Source: an uncultured Gemmatimonadota bacterium (lineage in GTDB: Bacteria; Gemmatimonadota; Gemmatimonadetes; Gemmatimonadales; GWC2-71-9). From it: a stretch of DNA of 13,107 bases. Location: NCBI GenBank assembly GCA_946479805.1, contig CAMLHP010000049.1, positions 1-13,107 of the forward strand, given 5' to 3'. The position numbers and the translations under genes were made by a program. The notes beneath the pieces were generated by a model. The model made no database searches and was not told the DNA's origin. It saw nothing but the letters and a program-made list of their open reading frames with translations. Positions 7,090 to 13,107 of this stretch are shown here, one piece after another (the stretch's first letter is position 1; each line of letters starts with the position of its first letter).

Positions 7090-7953
7090 TCAGTATATGG
7101 CCGCCGCGGAGGGGGTGGCAAGGGAAGGTCGCGCCACGATCACAGTCACATTGTCGAGTCCGCCGTCCGCCAGCGCCGCCCCCACCAGCTCATTGCATGC
7201 GGCCTCGGCGTTGGCCGCGTGGCCAAGGATCTCGGCAATGCGCTCGTCGGCCACGTGACGTGTGAGGCCGTCGGTGCAGAGGAGAAGCACGTCGCCCGGC
7301 TGGAGATCGACCAGACCCACCGACACTGTCATCTCGCTGCCCCCCACGGCACTCGCAAGCACGCCGCCCTGGGGGGCCCCCCGGGCCTGCTCCTCGGTCC
7401 ATGCGCCGGCGCTCACCATGTACTCGCCCATCGTCTGATCGCGGGTGAGCTGCCGAAGGCGGCCCTTCCGGAGATAGAAGGCGCGGCTGTCGCCGACATG
7501 CACCAGGTATGCCCGCGGCCAGACCAGTGTGGCCATCGTCAGCGTAGTAGCCGGCCCGTAGTCGCTGGGACCGAACTCTTCGGCGAGTCGCTGGTGCGCT
7601 CGCCGAACGCTCTCCTCAAGCTGCTCCAGGAACTCGTGCTCGCGATCCACGTCCAGGTTGTGGAAGCAGCCAGTTGCCTGGCCGAGGAACTCGGTTAGGG
7701 CAGTTATGGCGGTTTGGCTCGCCAACGCGCCATCCGGCCGGCCGCCGACCCCATCGGCCACGACGAAGAGAAACGCTTCGGGGCCGCGGAGCCGATCGAA
7801 GACTCCGGGGTCGGCCAGGCTGGTCTGGCCGACCCGGGCTGCCTTCTGGAGCGAGAGGGTGACGAAATGGTCCTCGTTGGACTCACGCTTCCGGCCCACG
7901 TTGGTGAGGCCGTACATGTCCAGCTTCACCGGCGTCACAGCGGTGGCGGTCAT
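7090..7953 (-). CDS. PP2C-type protein serine/threonine phosphatase
   Basis: This is a 287-residue cytoplasmic metal-dependent phosphatase that removes phosphate from Ser/Thr (PPM/PP2C family). The metal-binding acidic residues are in place: RESNED (D28), VVADGVGG (D67), CTDGL (D228) and GGLDN (D267). The family motifs GPATTLTMATL and HVGDSRAFYL are also present. The length equals a bare catalytic domain, with no transmembrane or sensor region. ATG 7953 is chosen over longer in-frame starts because a perfect AGGAGG (7966-7961) sits 7 nt upstream; this ATG overlaps the stop of the GTPase gene (ATGA). Its target is unknown. The operon partners, a GTPase, an OmpA-domain protein and a coiled-coil protein, are the obvious candidates. 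No kinase gene is in the window. Confidence 0.93.
   Translation of the reverse strand: MTATAVTPVKLDMYGLTNVGRKRESNEDHFVTLSLQKAARVGQTSLADPGVFDRLRGPEAFLFVVADGVGGRPDGALASQTAITALTEFLGQATGCFHNLDVDREHEFLEQLEESVRRAHQRLAEEFGPSDYGPATTLTMATLVWPRAYLVHVGDSRAFYLRKGRLRQLTRDQTMGEYMVSAGAWTEEQARGAPQGGVLASAVGGSEMTVSVGLVDLQPGDVLLLCTDGLTRHVADERIAEILGHAANAEAACNELVGAALADGGLDNVTVIVARPSLATPSAAAIY
7092..7121 (-). promoter_or_regulatory. Candidate promoter of the formate dehydrogenase operon, inside the PP2C 3' end
   Basis: On the minus strand, TTGCCA (7121-7116; 5 of 6 to TTGACA) and TATACT (7097-7092; 5 of 6 to TATAAT) are 18 nt apart. The predicted start is near 7085, giving a leader of about 38 nt before ATG 7047 with its GGGAG site. 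The promoter lies in the last codons of the PP2C gene. Only 42 nt separate the two genes and no terminator is visible, so read-through from the upstream operon is also possible. Confidence 0.4.
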
Positions 7954-8459
7954 GGGCTCGCCTCCTTCGGATTTACTGTCGCTTGTCCGAGGCGGCGGAA
8001 CACTTCTTCCACTCCGTCGCCTGACTTTGCGCTCGTGCGCACCACGGTCCACGCATTTGCCAGCTTCTCCTCGTCGCGCCGCTCAAGCGCCCACTTGTCC
8101 GCGAGGTCGCTCTTGTTGAGCGCCAGCACTTCGGGCACCTCGCCCGCCGCGTGGCGCACCAGTGCCCTGAGCTCGGGAAGCTGGTCGCAAGTTTCCCGTC
8201 GGGTGCCATCGGCCACGTAGAGGATGGCGTGAGCGCCGCGGAGGTAGCTGGTGGTGATATCCTCGTGCCCGTCCCGACCGGCCAGGTCCCAGAGGACCAG
8301 CGTGAGGCTCGTGCCGTCGAGCTCCAGCTCCTTCCGGTCGATCTTCACGCCCACAGTGGAGAGATAGCGCTCGGAGAACAGCGAATGCACGTAGCGCTGA
8401 ACCAGGCTGGTTTTTCCCGTGCCGAAGAGGCCGACCATGCACACCTTCTTCTGGATCAT
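7950..8459 (-). CDS. Small Ras/Rab-like GTPase
   Basis: This 169-residue single-domain GTPase is a molecular switch. It carries G1 GLFGTGKT (10-17), a switch-I threonine in ERYLSTVG (T35), G3 WDLAG (D58-G61), G4 NKSD (115-118) and G5 TSAKSG (around 143-145). The residue after DxxG, where Ras has the catalytic Gln61, is Arg62. No lipid-modification tail is present. ATG 8459 overlaps the stop of the OmpA-domain gene by 4 nt, and the stop overlaps the PP2C start by 4 nt, so the three are translationally coupled. The open frame continues upstream to 9329, but that part is only the shadow of the OmpA-domain gene. Prokaryotic Ras-like GTPases include the MglA group and several groups of unknown function; I cannot assign it further. 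Confidence 0.92.
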   Translation of the reverse strand: MIQKKVCMVGLFGTGKTSLVQRYVHSLFSERYLSTVGVKIDRKELELDGTSLTLVLWDLAGRDGHEDITTSYLRGAHAILYVADGTRRETCDQLPELRALVRHAAGEVPEVLALNKSDLADKWALERRDEEKLANAWTVVRTSAKSGDGVEEVFRRLGQATVNPKEASP

Positions 8460-10246
8460 CGCTGCGGCTCCCGTTCGGAAGTTCTCCAGCTCAGCGTCGC
8501 CCCGAATGAAACGCTCCTGTTGATGCGGGCCTGCTCGGCGGGATCGCCGCCGGGGATAGGGCTGCTGGTTCCCACAGCGCTCACCCGCGCGGCATCGGGA
8601 GAAACCCCTCGCCCGGCGAGGGCGGCCAGCACGGCCTCGGCGCGCTCCCGGCTGAGCGCCTGATTGGCTGAATCGGAGCCAGTAGGATCGGTGCGCCCCA
8701 CCAGCTCCAGCATGGCTCCGCCGCCTGAGGCACGCATTGCGGCCCCGAGCCGGCTGAACGACACCGCCACTCGGGCGACCTCTGCAAGGGCCGCCGGGCC
8801 CAGCTCGGCTGATCCTATGCCGAAGAGCACACGCCGGGCTTCGATCTCCTCCCTGAGCGCGACCAGGGCAGCTGGCGTCTCCGGCACCACGCCGCTCAGG
8901 TCCAGCGCGGACACGCCTGGGGGTAGCGCCCGGCGTCCAACCGTTGCCGTCATCCAGTCGAGCGGTGCCGAGCCCTGGAGGCGCAGTGTGTCGCCCGCCA
9001 GATCGAGCGACACGGAGGGAGGCGGCGACAGGCTCCGCTGGGCCCGGGCCAGCACCAGTTCCGGTTGCAGGGAGACATACGGCTCCCATCGCTGATCGAT
9101 GTTGGCAGTGTCCACGCCAACGTCGGCGAGAAGCGTGGAAGGTTGCGGCGCCAGCGGATCGCGAAAGCCGGCGAAGCTCCAGCCACCGTCCCGTTCGGCT
9201 CGGGTGAGCACGATTCCGGGTTCCGATCCCAGGCGCGATATGGCGCGGGTCCACCGCCGGTCCGATCGCATCATCAGCCAGGCCAGTGCCCCGACGACCA
9301 GCAGTGCGGCGGCCGCCCAGGGAAGCCATGCCGCGGTCCTCCGTCCGCTTCGCGGCCGGTCGGTGGAGACCACCGTGGTGAGGCAGTCTTCCAGCAATGG
9401 GCGGGAGCTATCCAGGGGAGCAGTGTCGCCGTCGAATGTTGCCAGCGCGTCGGAGAATTGGAGGTGGATGGTTTCCAGGGTGTCCTGCAGCCGGGCGAGC
9501 AACTCAACCCGCGCCTGTCCCCTCACCACCGCTGCCAGCATGGCCCTCGGGCCCTGCTCCACGATCACCGTCAGCTCGCCGACGCTGAATTGCCGGAGGC
9601 CGCCCGCGTCCCGCTCCGGCCGGAACGAGTCGGCCACGAAGTCGCGGATGGCCGTGAGCATTCCGGAGATCAGGTCGGCGTCGTTGGGTGGGAGGTCCGA
9701 CGACCAGGCATGGGAGAGCAGGAGGCCAGTGTCCTTGTGGATCAGGAATACCTGTTCGACTCGGTAGACCAGCGCGTGCTTGAGGACGATCTGGGCGTAG
9801 GGGACCCCGGTGCGCCAGGCCTCGAGGCGCCACTGGAGCCCGCGGGGCGAGACGCTGTGCTCGATAGTGCTGTTGATGGACGCCACCAGCCCGGCGAGTG
9901 TCTCGGCGATAGCCTTACGGATGGCGGGCCCGAGCACCGGGAAGATGGCGGTGGCAATCTCCTTTGGGTTCCGGCGGACCGACTCGCCGATGGCGTTCTC
10001 GACGGTGGGGGCAAGCGCCCGCGCGAGCTGGCGGTCGCGCCCGGCTCGGAGGACTATCGCCTCTGGCAGGAGCTCGGCCAGCTCCTCGCGGGTGAGTCCG
10101 GCGTCATCCAGTCGCCGCTCGAGCTCCTGGAGCCGGCGCCGCTCGGCGCCGAGGATGAGCTCACGAAGTTCGGCAAGATCGGCGGCTGCCGGGTCGTAGC
10201 GTCCACCGGCGGAGGCCGATTCCCACGGTACGCGGTCTTCGGCCAC
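8456..10246 (-). CDS. Membrane-anchored OmpA-family protein with cytoplasmic roadblock/longin-like region
   Basis: The protein has 596 residues. Residues 1-130 are charged and helical. Residues about 160-275 (around VFLIHKDTGLLLSHAW and ISGMLTAIRDFVADSF, then beta-rich, then a helix) resemble roadblock/longin-type folds; this is a pattern judgement, not a search. A single transmembrane helix spans 305-326, after a basic stretch (RPRSGRR), which puts the N-terminus in the cytoplasm. The periplasmic part has a region around GFRDPLAPQP and PPPSVSLDLAGDTLRLQGSAP (about 334-450) that looks BON-like. It ends in an OmpA-like domain (about 470-585) with peptidoglycan-binding residues D520 and R535 in TDPTG and LSRERA, and NRSVSF near the end. 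It therefore likely links a cytoplasmic GTPase circuit to the cell wall. GTG 10246 is 3 nt after the previous stop, with GGGGGTGA just upstream. Confidence 0.88.
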   Translation of the reverse strand: MAEDRVPWESASAGGRYDPAAADLAELRELILGAERRRLQELERRLDDAGLTREELAELLPEAIVLRAGRDRQLARALAPTVENAIGESVRRNPKEIATAIFPVLGPAIRKAIAETLAGLVASINSTIEHSVSPRGLQWRLEAWRTGVPYAQIVLKHALVYRVEQVFLIHKDTGLLLSHAWSSDLPPNDADLISGMLTAIRDFVADSFRPERDAGGLRQFSVGELTVIVEQGPRAMLAAVVRGQARVELLARLQDTLETIHLQFSDALATFDGDTAPLDSSRPLLEDCLTTVVSTDRPRSGRRTAAWLPWAAAALLVVGALAWLMMRSDRRWTRAISRLGSEPGIVLTRAERDGGWSFAGFRDPLAPQPSTLLADVGVDTANIDQRWEPYVSLQPELVLARAQRSLSPPPSVSLDLAGDTLRLQGSAPLDWMTATVGRRALPPGVSALDLSGVVPETPAALVALREEIEARRVLFGIGSAELGPAALAEVARVAVSFSRLGAAMRASGGGAMLELVGRTDPTGSDSANQALSRERAEAVLAALAGRGVSPDAARVSAVGTSSPIPGGDPAEQARINRSVSFGATLSWRTSEREPQR

Positions 10247-10249
10247 TCG

Positions 10250-10786
10250 TCACCCCCGCCGACCGCGCTTCTGCTCCGTGCCGGCAACTCTGGCAGCCAG
10301 CTCGGAAAGGAAGCCGGAGAGTGCGGCGCTGTCGGTCTTGGTGGACCTGAGCTCTTCGTAGGACCGCTGGAGCTCGGCCGTCAGGCGCTCGCCCAGTTTC
10401 CCGATCTCGGTGGAAGCCGCCTTGACCTGAAGGAGCAGCTGGTCCCGGAGGGCGGCGTCGGACATGCTGGTGGCTTCCTCGAGCTGGACGTGCCGCTTCT
10501 CGAGCGCGCGGAGCGCTTCCTTCAAATCGGAGGCGAGGGACTTCATCTCGCTCGTACGCCTGGCGTCGAGTTCGCCGACCTGCCGGATGAAATCGGACCT
10601 TAGCGCTTCGTGCTCGCGCCGCAGCCGCTCTTCCAGGCCCTGAAGCCGGGTCTCGACGGCCCGCATCTGGCCGCCGAACAGGATGTCGCGGACCTTGTCG
10701 AGGCTCTCAGGCTGGGGCTCGGCCGACGAGGGGTCGGCGACCATCTGGCCACCTGATTTGCGCTTGTCGTTTGCGTTTCTGGCCAT
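10250..10786 (-). CDS. Coiled-coil protein of the OmpA/GTPase/PP2C operon
   Basis: This 178-residue soluble protein lacks a signal peptide or membrane segment. The N-terminus is basic and polar (KRKSGGQ). The motif LDKVRDILFGGQMR (about 29-42) opens a long run of heptad-like helices (VETRLQGLEERLRREH, then LDARRTSEMKSLASDLKEALRAL and onward to about 165), rich in Glu, Leu and Arg, so an extended coiled coil is expected. The C-terminus is basic (KRGRRG). ATG 10786 is preferred, with GGTGAG (10798-10793) 6 nt upstream; GTG 10804 is possible. It is the first gene of the operon, 3 nt ahead of the OmpA-domain gene. A scaffold or adaptor role beside the membrane protein or GTPase is inference; I do not recognise a named family. 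Confidence 0.8.
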   Translation of the reverse strand: MARNANDKRKSGGQMVADPSSAEPQPESLDKVRDILFGGQMRAVETRLQGLEERLRREHEALRSDFIRQVGELDARRTSEMKSLASDLKEALRALEKRHVQLEEATSMSDAALRDQLLLQVKAASTEIGKLGERLTAELQRSYEELRSTKTDSAALSGFLSELAARVAGTEQKRGRRG

Positions 10787-11001
10787 AATCTGCTCACCGG
10801 TCACTGGGGGAACCCCCTACGATCAATACTGCGCCCTAAACACCAACGTACCACGCGTTTTCGGCCTTGGCCATTCGGGGACGGCTCCTCGATTCCGCAA
10901 TCGCTGCCTGGCTGCTTCTCTACAGATACCACTGAGGAAGTGGCAAGGACGAAGCAGGCCGCCGGTTTGCGCTGTGCGGCCAACGGGTGCATCGTGCCGA
11001 G
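10787..11001. promoter_or_regulatory. Divergent intergenic region between the OmpA/GTPase operon and the protease gene
   Basis: Both flanking genes must be transcribed from here, but no convincing -35/-10 pair was found on either strand. It contains GGGGG-AA-CCCCC (10806-10817), a symmetric element whose 2-nt centre rules out an RNA hairpin but would suit a protein dimer. It also contains a short inverted repeat, CCACT-GAGGA-AGTGG (10929-10943). Confidence 0.35.
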
Positions 11002-11964
11002 ATGGATACTCCCATCCCGGTGGATGCCAGAGGTCTCCCGCGCGGCGCGCGAGCAGCGTTGCTGGCTGTGCTGCTCGGGCTGTTGACTTGCCCGCCGCCG
11101 ATCCTGGCACAGGTCGACGTGTCCCCCCTCCAGCGAGTTCGCGGCAGTGGGCTCGATTCGGCCATCGTTGGCCAGGTAACCACCTTCTTTGCTCCCGAAG
11201 ACCGGTCTTATGCCACCGAACTCGCTGCGCTCGCGGACAGTGCGGCAGCCTGGTTCGGGTGGAAATTCCAGGGCGGCTTTCCGCTTTACCTGGCGGTGCT
11301 GCGGCCGGACAGCTGGTTCGATCCCTACCAGGAAGGAACTCCGGCGCCGTATGGCATGCCGTGGGGATGGATTCCGGAATCGCTCATGGGAGTGCCGGCG
11401 TCCTTACGCGCAGGGGTCTTGATCACCGGGCCTGACGAGCAGGCAGACCTGCGGCGGGTGCGCTTCGTCATGCTGCACGAGTACGGCCACCTCGCGGCCA
11501 GGCGACACCTGCATCCGGGCGGCGACCAGCTTTACTCCTCCGTCCGCTGGTTCGAGGAACTTCTGGCGACGTACTTTGCCTATGCGTTCTTACAGCAGTC
11601 GGACCCGAAGTGGGCTCGCGCGGCCCGGCAGGAATGGAGGGAACTCGTCGACGCAGATCCTCCCGCCTCGGCGACCCTGGACTGGAGCTTCATGTTCCAG
11701 CTTCCGCCCCGGGAGTTCGGGCGCACCTACGCCTGGTACCAGAACCTGCTCAACCTGCGCGCAGCCAGCATCCATTCCGAGCATGGTGTGGCGTTCCTCG
11801 ACCAAGTGCGTGACCGGCTGCCATGGGCGAGTGCGGACGAGTGGACCACTGAAACGCTGCTGCCGCTGCTGGACTCCATCGCTCCCGGATTCCAGGCGTG
11901 GGCAGACGGCCTCGAGGACGGCAGCTACGTCACTCGGCCGCCGCTGGGAGAAGGCGAGTCATGA
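11002..11964 (+). CDS. Secreted HExxH zinc metalloprotease-like protein
   Basis: The 320-residue product starts with an export signal: basic residues, then AALLAVLLGLL and a likely cleavage after ILA, around residue 35. The zinc motif is HEYGH (H159, E160, H163). A downstream WFEELLATYF supplies Glu186 in the WxxExxAxY-like context of gluzincin (peptidase MA clan) third ligands. The layout is that of a bare MA-type domain acting outside the cytoplasm. The substrate is unknown and activity is inferred only from the motif. ATG 11002 is used; GTG 10987, five codons upstream, is also possible, and neither has a good ribosome binding site. The next gene starts 1 nt after the stop, so the two are probably co-expressed. 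Confidence 0.8.
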   Translation: MDTPIPVDARGLPRGARAALLAVLLGLLTCPPPILAQVDVSPLQRVRGSGLDSAIVGQVTTFFAPEDRSYATELAALADSAAAWFGWKFQGGFPLYLAVLRPDSWFDPYQEGTPAPYGMPWGWIPESLMGVPASLRAGVLITGPDEQADLRRVRFVMLHEYGHLAARRHLHPGGDQLYSSVRWFEELLATYFAYAFLQQSDPKWARAARQEWRELVDADPPASATLDWSFMFQLPPREFGRTYAWYQNLLNLRAASIHSEHGVAFLDQVRDRLPWASADEWTTETLLPLLDSIAPGFQAWADGLEDGSYVTRPPLGEGES

Positions 11965-11965
11965 G

Positions 11966-12394
11966 GTGAAGCCACACGCCTTGTCGCCGGACGACCATCA
12001 GTTCCGGGCTGAGTTCGAAGCCGGCACATTTCCGCCTTATCGCTTCGATCATCGGGCGCACCTGCGGCTGTCCTATGCCTACCTGGTGGAGCATGACACC
12101 GAGACGGCCCACGTGCGGCTGCGAGCTGCCCTGCTGAACTATCTGGAGCACCAGGGAATCGACCAGTCGAAGTTTCACGAGACCATGACCCGCGCGTGGG
12201 TGGGTGCCGTGCGTCATTTCATGGAGGAGTCGGTTCCGGCTGCATCCGCCGATGCGTTCATCGACGCCAATCCGGCGCTGCTGGACAGTGGCATATTGCT
12301 GACACACTACTCTCGCAATCAGCTGTTTTCGCCCGAAGCCCGGCGACAGTTGGTGGAGCCGGACCTGGATCCGATCCCGCGCCACGAGCCGTAA
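11966..12394 (+). CDS. Small uncharacterised protein with RFDHRAHL and HYSR motifs
   Basis: This is a 142-residue protein with no signal peptide or membrane helix. Recognisable features are FPPYRFDHRAHLRLSYAYL near the N-terminus (about 18-36), SKFHETMTRAWVGAV in the middle, NPALLDSGILLTHYSR, and a SPEARRQLVEPDLDPIP ending. Conserved-looking His and Arg residues (FDHRAHL, FHETMTR, HYSR) hint at a ligand or metal site. I recall similar hypothetical proteins in many bacteria but know no function. The start is GTG 11966, one base after the protease stop, with a purine-rich AAGGCGAG (11951-11958) upstream; it is the only start in this frame that avoids a long overlap with the protease gene. Confidence 0.75.
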   Translation: MKPHALSPDDHQFRAEFEAGTFPPYRFDHRAHLRLSYAYLVEHDTETAHVRLRAALLNYLEHQGIDQSKFHETMTRAWVGAVRHFMEESVPAASADAFIDANPALLDSGILLTHYSRNQLFSPEARRQLVEPDLDPIPRHEP

Positions 12395-12487
12395 TCGAGC
12401 ATCCTCGCGCTACTCACCGTGCCGGAGTGCTCCGTGTCGGCGCGCACCGTGACGGCGAGCCAACCAGCAGCTGGAGGGACTCTGCCT

Positions 12488-12937
12488 ATGACCTGGATGG
12501 TGGCGCTGAGCCTCTGGGCCCTCCTGCCGAATCCGCCCCAGCGCGCGGACGTCTCGGCGCTCGGCTGGATGGCGGGCTGCTGGGCCTCCGAGGGTGAATC
12601 CGGTTCGGGCGAGATGTGGACCCGGCCGATGGGCAACATGCTTCTCGGTGTGGGATTTCGGTCCACAGATGCGAGGGTTGTCACCTGGGAGTTCATGCGG
12701 ATCGAGGAACGCGCAGCAGGGGAAGTTTTCTACGTGGCGACGCCGTCGGGACAATCCGAGGCCGAATTCAAGATGACCAGCAGCGGCGACAAGCAAGCCG
12801 TCTTCGAGAACCCGGCGCACGACTTTCCGCAACGGATCTCGTACCAGATGGTGACCGACAGCATGATGAAGGCCACTGTCGAGGGCGCATCCCGGGGATT
12901 CGAGCTGAGGATGCGCCGGGCGGGTTGCAGCGAGTGA
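12488..12937 (+). CDS. DUF6265-like exported protein
   Basis: The product has 149 residues. A short hydrophobic N-terminus (MTWMVALSLWALL), lacking the usual basic residue, probably acts as a signal peptide. The rest matches the pattern I associate with DUF6265: LGWMAGCWASE, GSGEMWTRPMGNMLLGVGF, WEFMRIEER, EVFYVATPSGQSEAEFKM, then AVFENPAHDFPQRISYQ, ending in a Cys-containing RRAGCSE tail. The function of the family is unknown; a lipocalin-like beta-barrel fold is plausible from alternating beta segments, but that is inference. ATG 12488 is chosen for GGAGGG (12473-12478) 9 nt upstream. The gap of 93 nt from the previous gene leaves room for its own promoter, but none is clear. Confidence 0.8.
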   Translation: MTWMVALSLWALLPNPPQRADVSALGWMAGCWASEGESGSGEMWTRPMGNMLLGVGFRSTDARVVTWEFMRIEERAAGEVFYVATPSGQSEAEFKMTSSGDKQAVFENPAHDFPQRISYQMVTDSMMKATVEGASRGFELRMRRAGCSE

Positions 12938-12965
12938 ATGTGAGTTCTCTTAGCGAGGAGGAGTG

Positions 12966-13107
12966 ATGAGGGTTGCGACGCCATTGCGAAATAGTGTGAT
13001 CATAGCGTGTGCCCTGCAGATCGCCTGTGCCGACAAGAAGGAGCCGGAAATCGCATCGGGTACACCACGCGTAGTGGAAGTCACGGCGACTTACGACGCG
13101 GGAGCCA
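12966..13107 (+). CDS. Lipoprotein-like gene, 5' part only (cut by window end)
   Basis: The first 47 codons are visible. A strong AGGAGG (12956-12961) precedes ATG 12966. The start, MRVATPLRNSVIIACALQ, is a basic plus hydrophobic signal. It is followed by IAC-ADKKEPE, consistent with lipoprotein acylation at Cys21, although the -3 residue is Gln. The mature part begins with charged residues and then VVEVTAT, a beta strand. The family cannot be told from this fragment. It lies 28 nt after the DUF6265-like gene and is probably in the same transcript. Confidence 0.65.
   Translation, partial: MRVATPLRNSVIIACALQIACADKKEPEIASGTPRVVEVTATYDAGA

Noticed and set aside
4036..7698. Two very long plus-strand open frames (824 and 395 codons, same frame) opposite the FDH operon and the PP2C gene
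   Set aside because: They are antisense to genes with unmistakable catalytic motifs, show no recognisable domain, and are Arg/Gly/His/Pro-rich as expected for antisense frames of high-GC genes.
8460..9329. Upstream extension of the small GTPase frame to 9329
   Set aside because: The extension lies in another frame of the OmpA-domain gene and is low-complexity Arg/Gly/Ala sequence; ATG 8459 overlaps the previous stop and begins directly at the P-loop strand.
9065..10603. 512-codon plus-strand frame opposite the OmpA-domain gene and coiled-coil gene
   Set aside because: Composition-driven shadow; the minus-strand proteins have clear OmpA, transmembrane and coiled-coil features.
10942..10957. 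Sigma-54-like sequence TGGCAAGGACGAAGCA ahead of the protease gene
   Set aside because: GG and GC have the right 10-bp spacing, but the TT normally preceding the -12 GC is absent; too weak to call.

Overview
The window is high-GC DNA from a Gram-negative bacterium. The supporting signs are an OmpA-type peptidoglycan-binding domain, a diheme c-type cytochrome, secreted or lipoprotein-like products and purine-rich ribosome binding sites. The phylum is not decided by anything I can see; Gemmatimonadota or a neighbouring high-GC environmental lineage is only a guess. Genes are dense, many starts and stops overlap by 4 nt (ATGA), and no rRNA, tRNA, insertion sequence or CRISPR array was seen.

Region 1 (about 79-2352, plus strand): a promoter overlapped by a perfect 16-bp palindrome, a diheme cytochrome c with a MauG/cytochrome c peroxidase-like C-terminal half, then fdhD, the sulfurtransferase that activates formate dehydrogenase.

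Region 2 (7047-2276, minus strand, convergent with fdhD): a three-gene formate dehydrogenase operon with an unusual layout. The catalytic subunit is a selenoprotein (in-frame TGA at 6801-6799, followed by a SECIS-like hairpin). It lacks its N-terminal [4Fe-4S] domain. That domain lies two genes downstream, fused to the [2Fe-2S]/ferredoxin electron-transfer module. Between the two pieces is a NuoE-NuoF fusion (NADH/FMN diaphorase). The order is catalytic half, diaphorase, N-terminal half, as if an ordinary fdsGBA-type operon had been circularly permuted. The likely enzyme is an NAD-coupled, cytoplasmic, Mo/W- and Se-dependent formate dehydrogenase / CO2 reductase, with FdhD supplying sulfur to the cofactor.

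Region 3 (10786-7090, minus strand): a tightly packed four-gene operon. It encodes a coiled-coil protein, a membrane-anchored OmpA-domain protein with a cytoplasmic roadblock/longin-like region, a small Ras/Rab-like GTPase and a PP2C phosphatase. It looks like an envelope-linked GTPase signalling module of unknown function. The presumed FDH promoter lies in the 3' end of the PP2C gene, so some read-through between the two operons is possible.

Region 4 (11002-13107, plus strand, divergent from region 3): a secreted HExxH metalloprotease-like protein, a small uncharacterised protein 1 nt behind it, a DUF6265-like exported protein, and the start of a lipoprotein-like gene cut by the window edge.

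Bases 1-78 hold nothing I can support as a gene.
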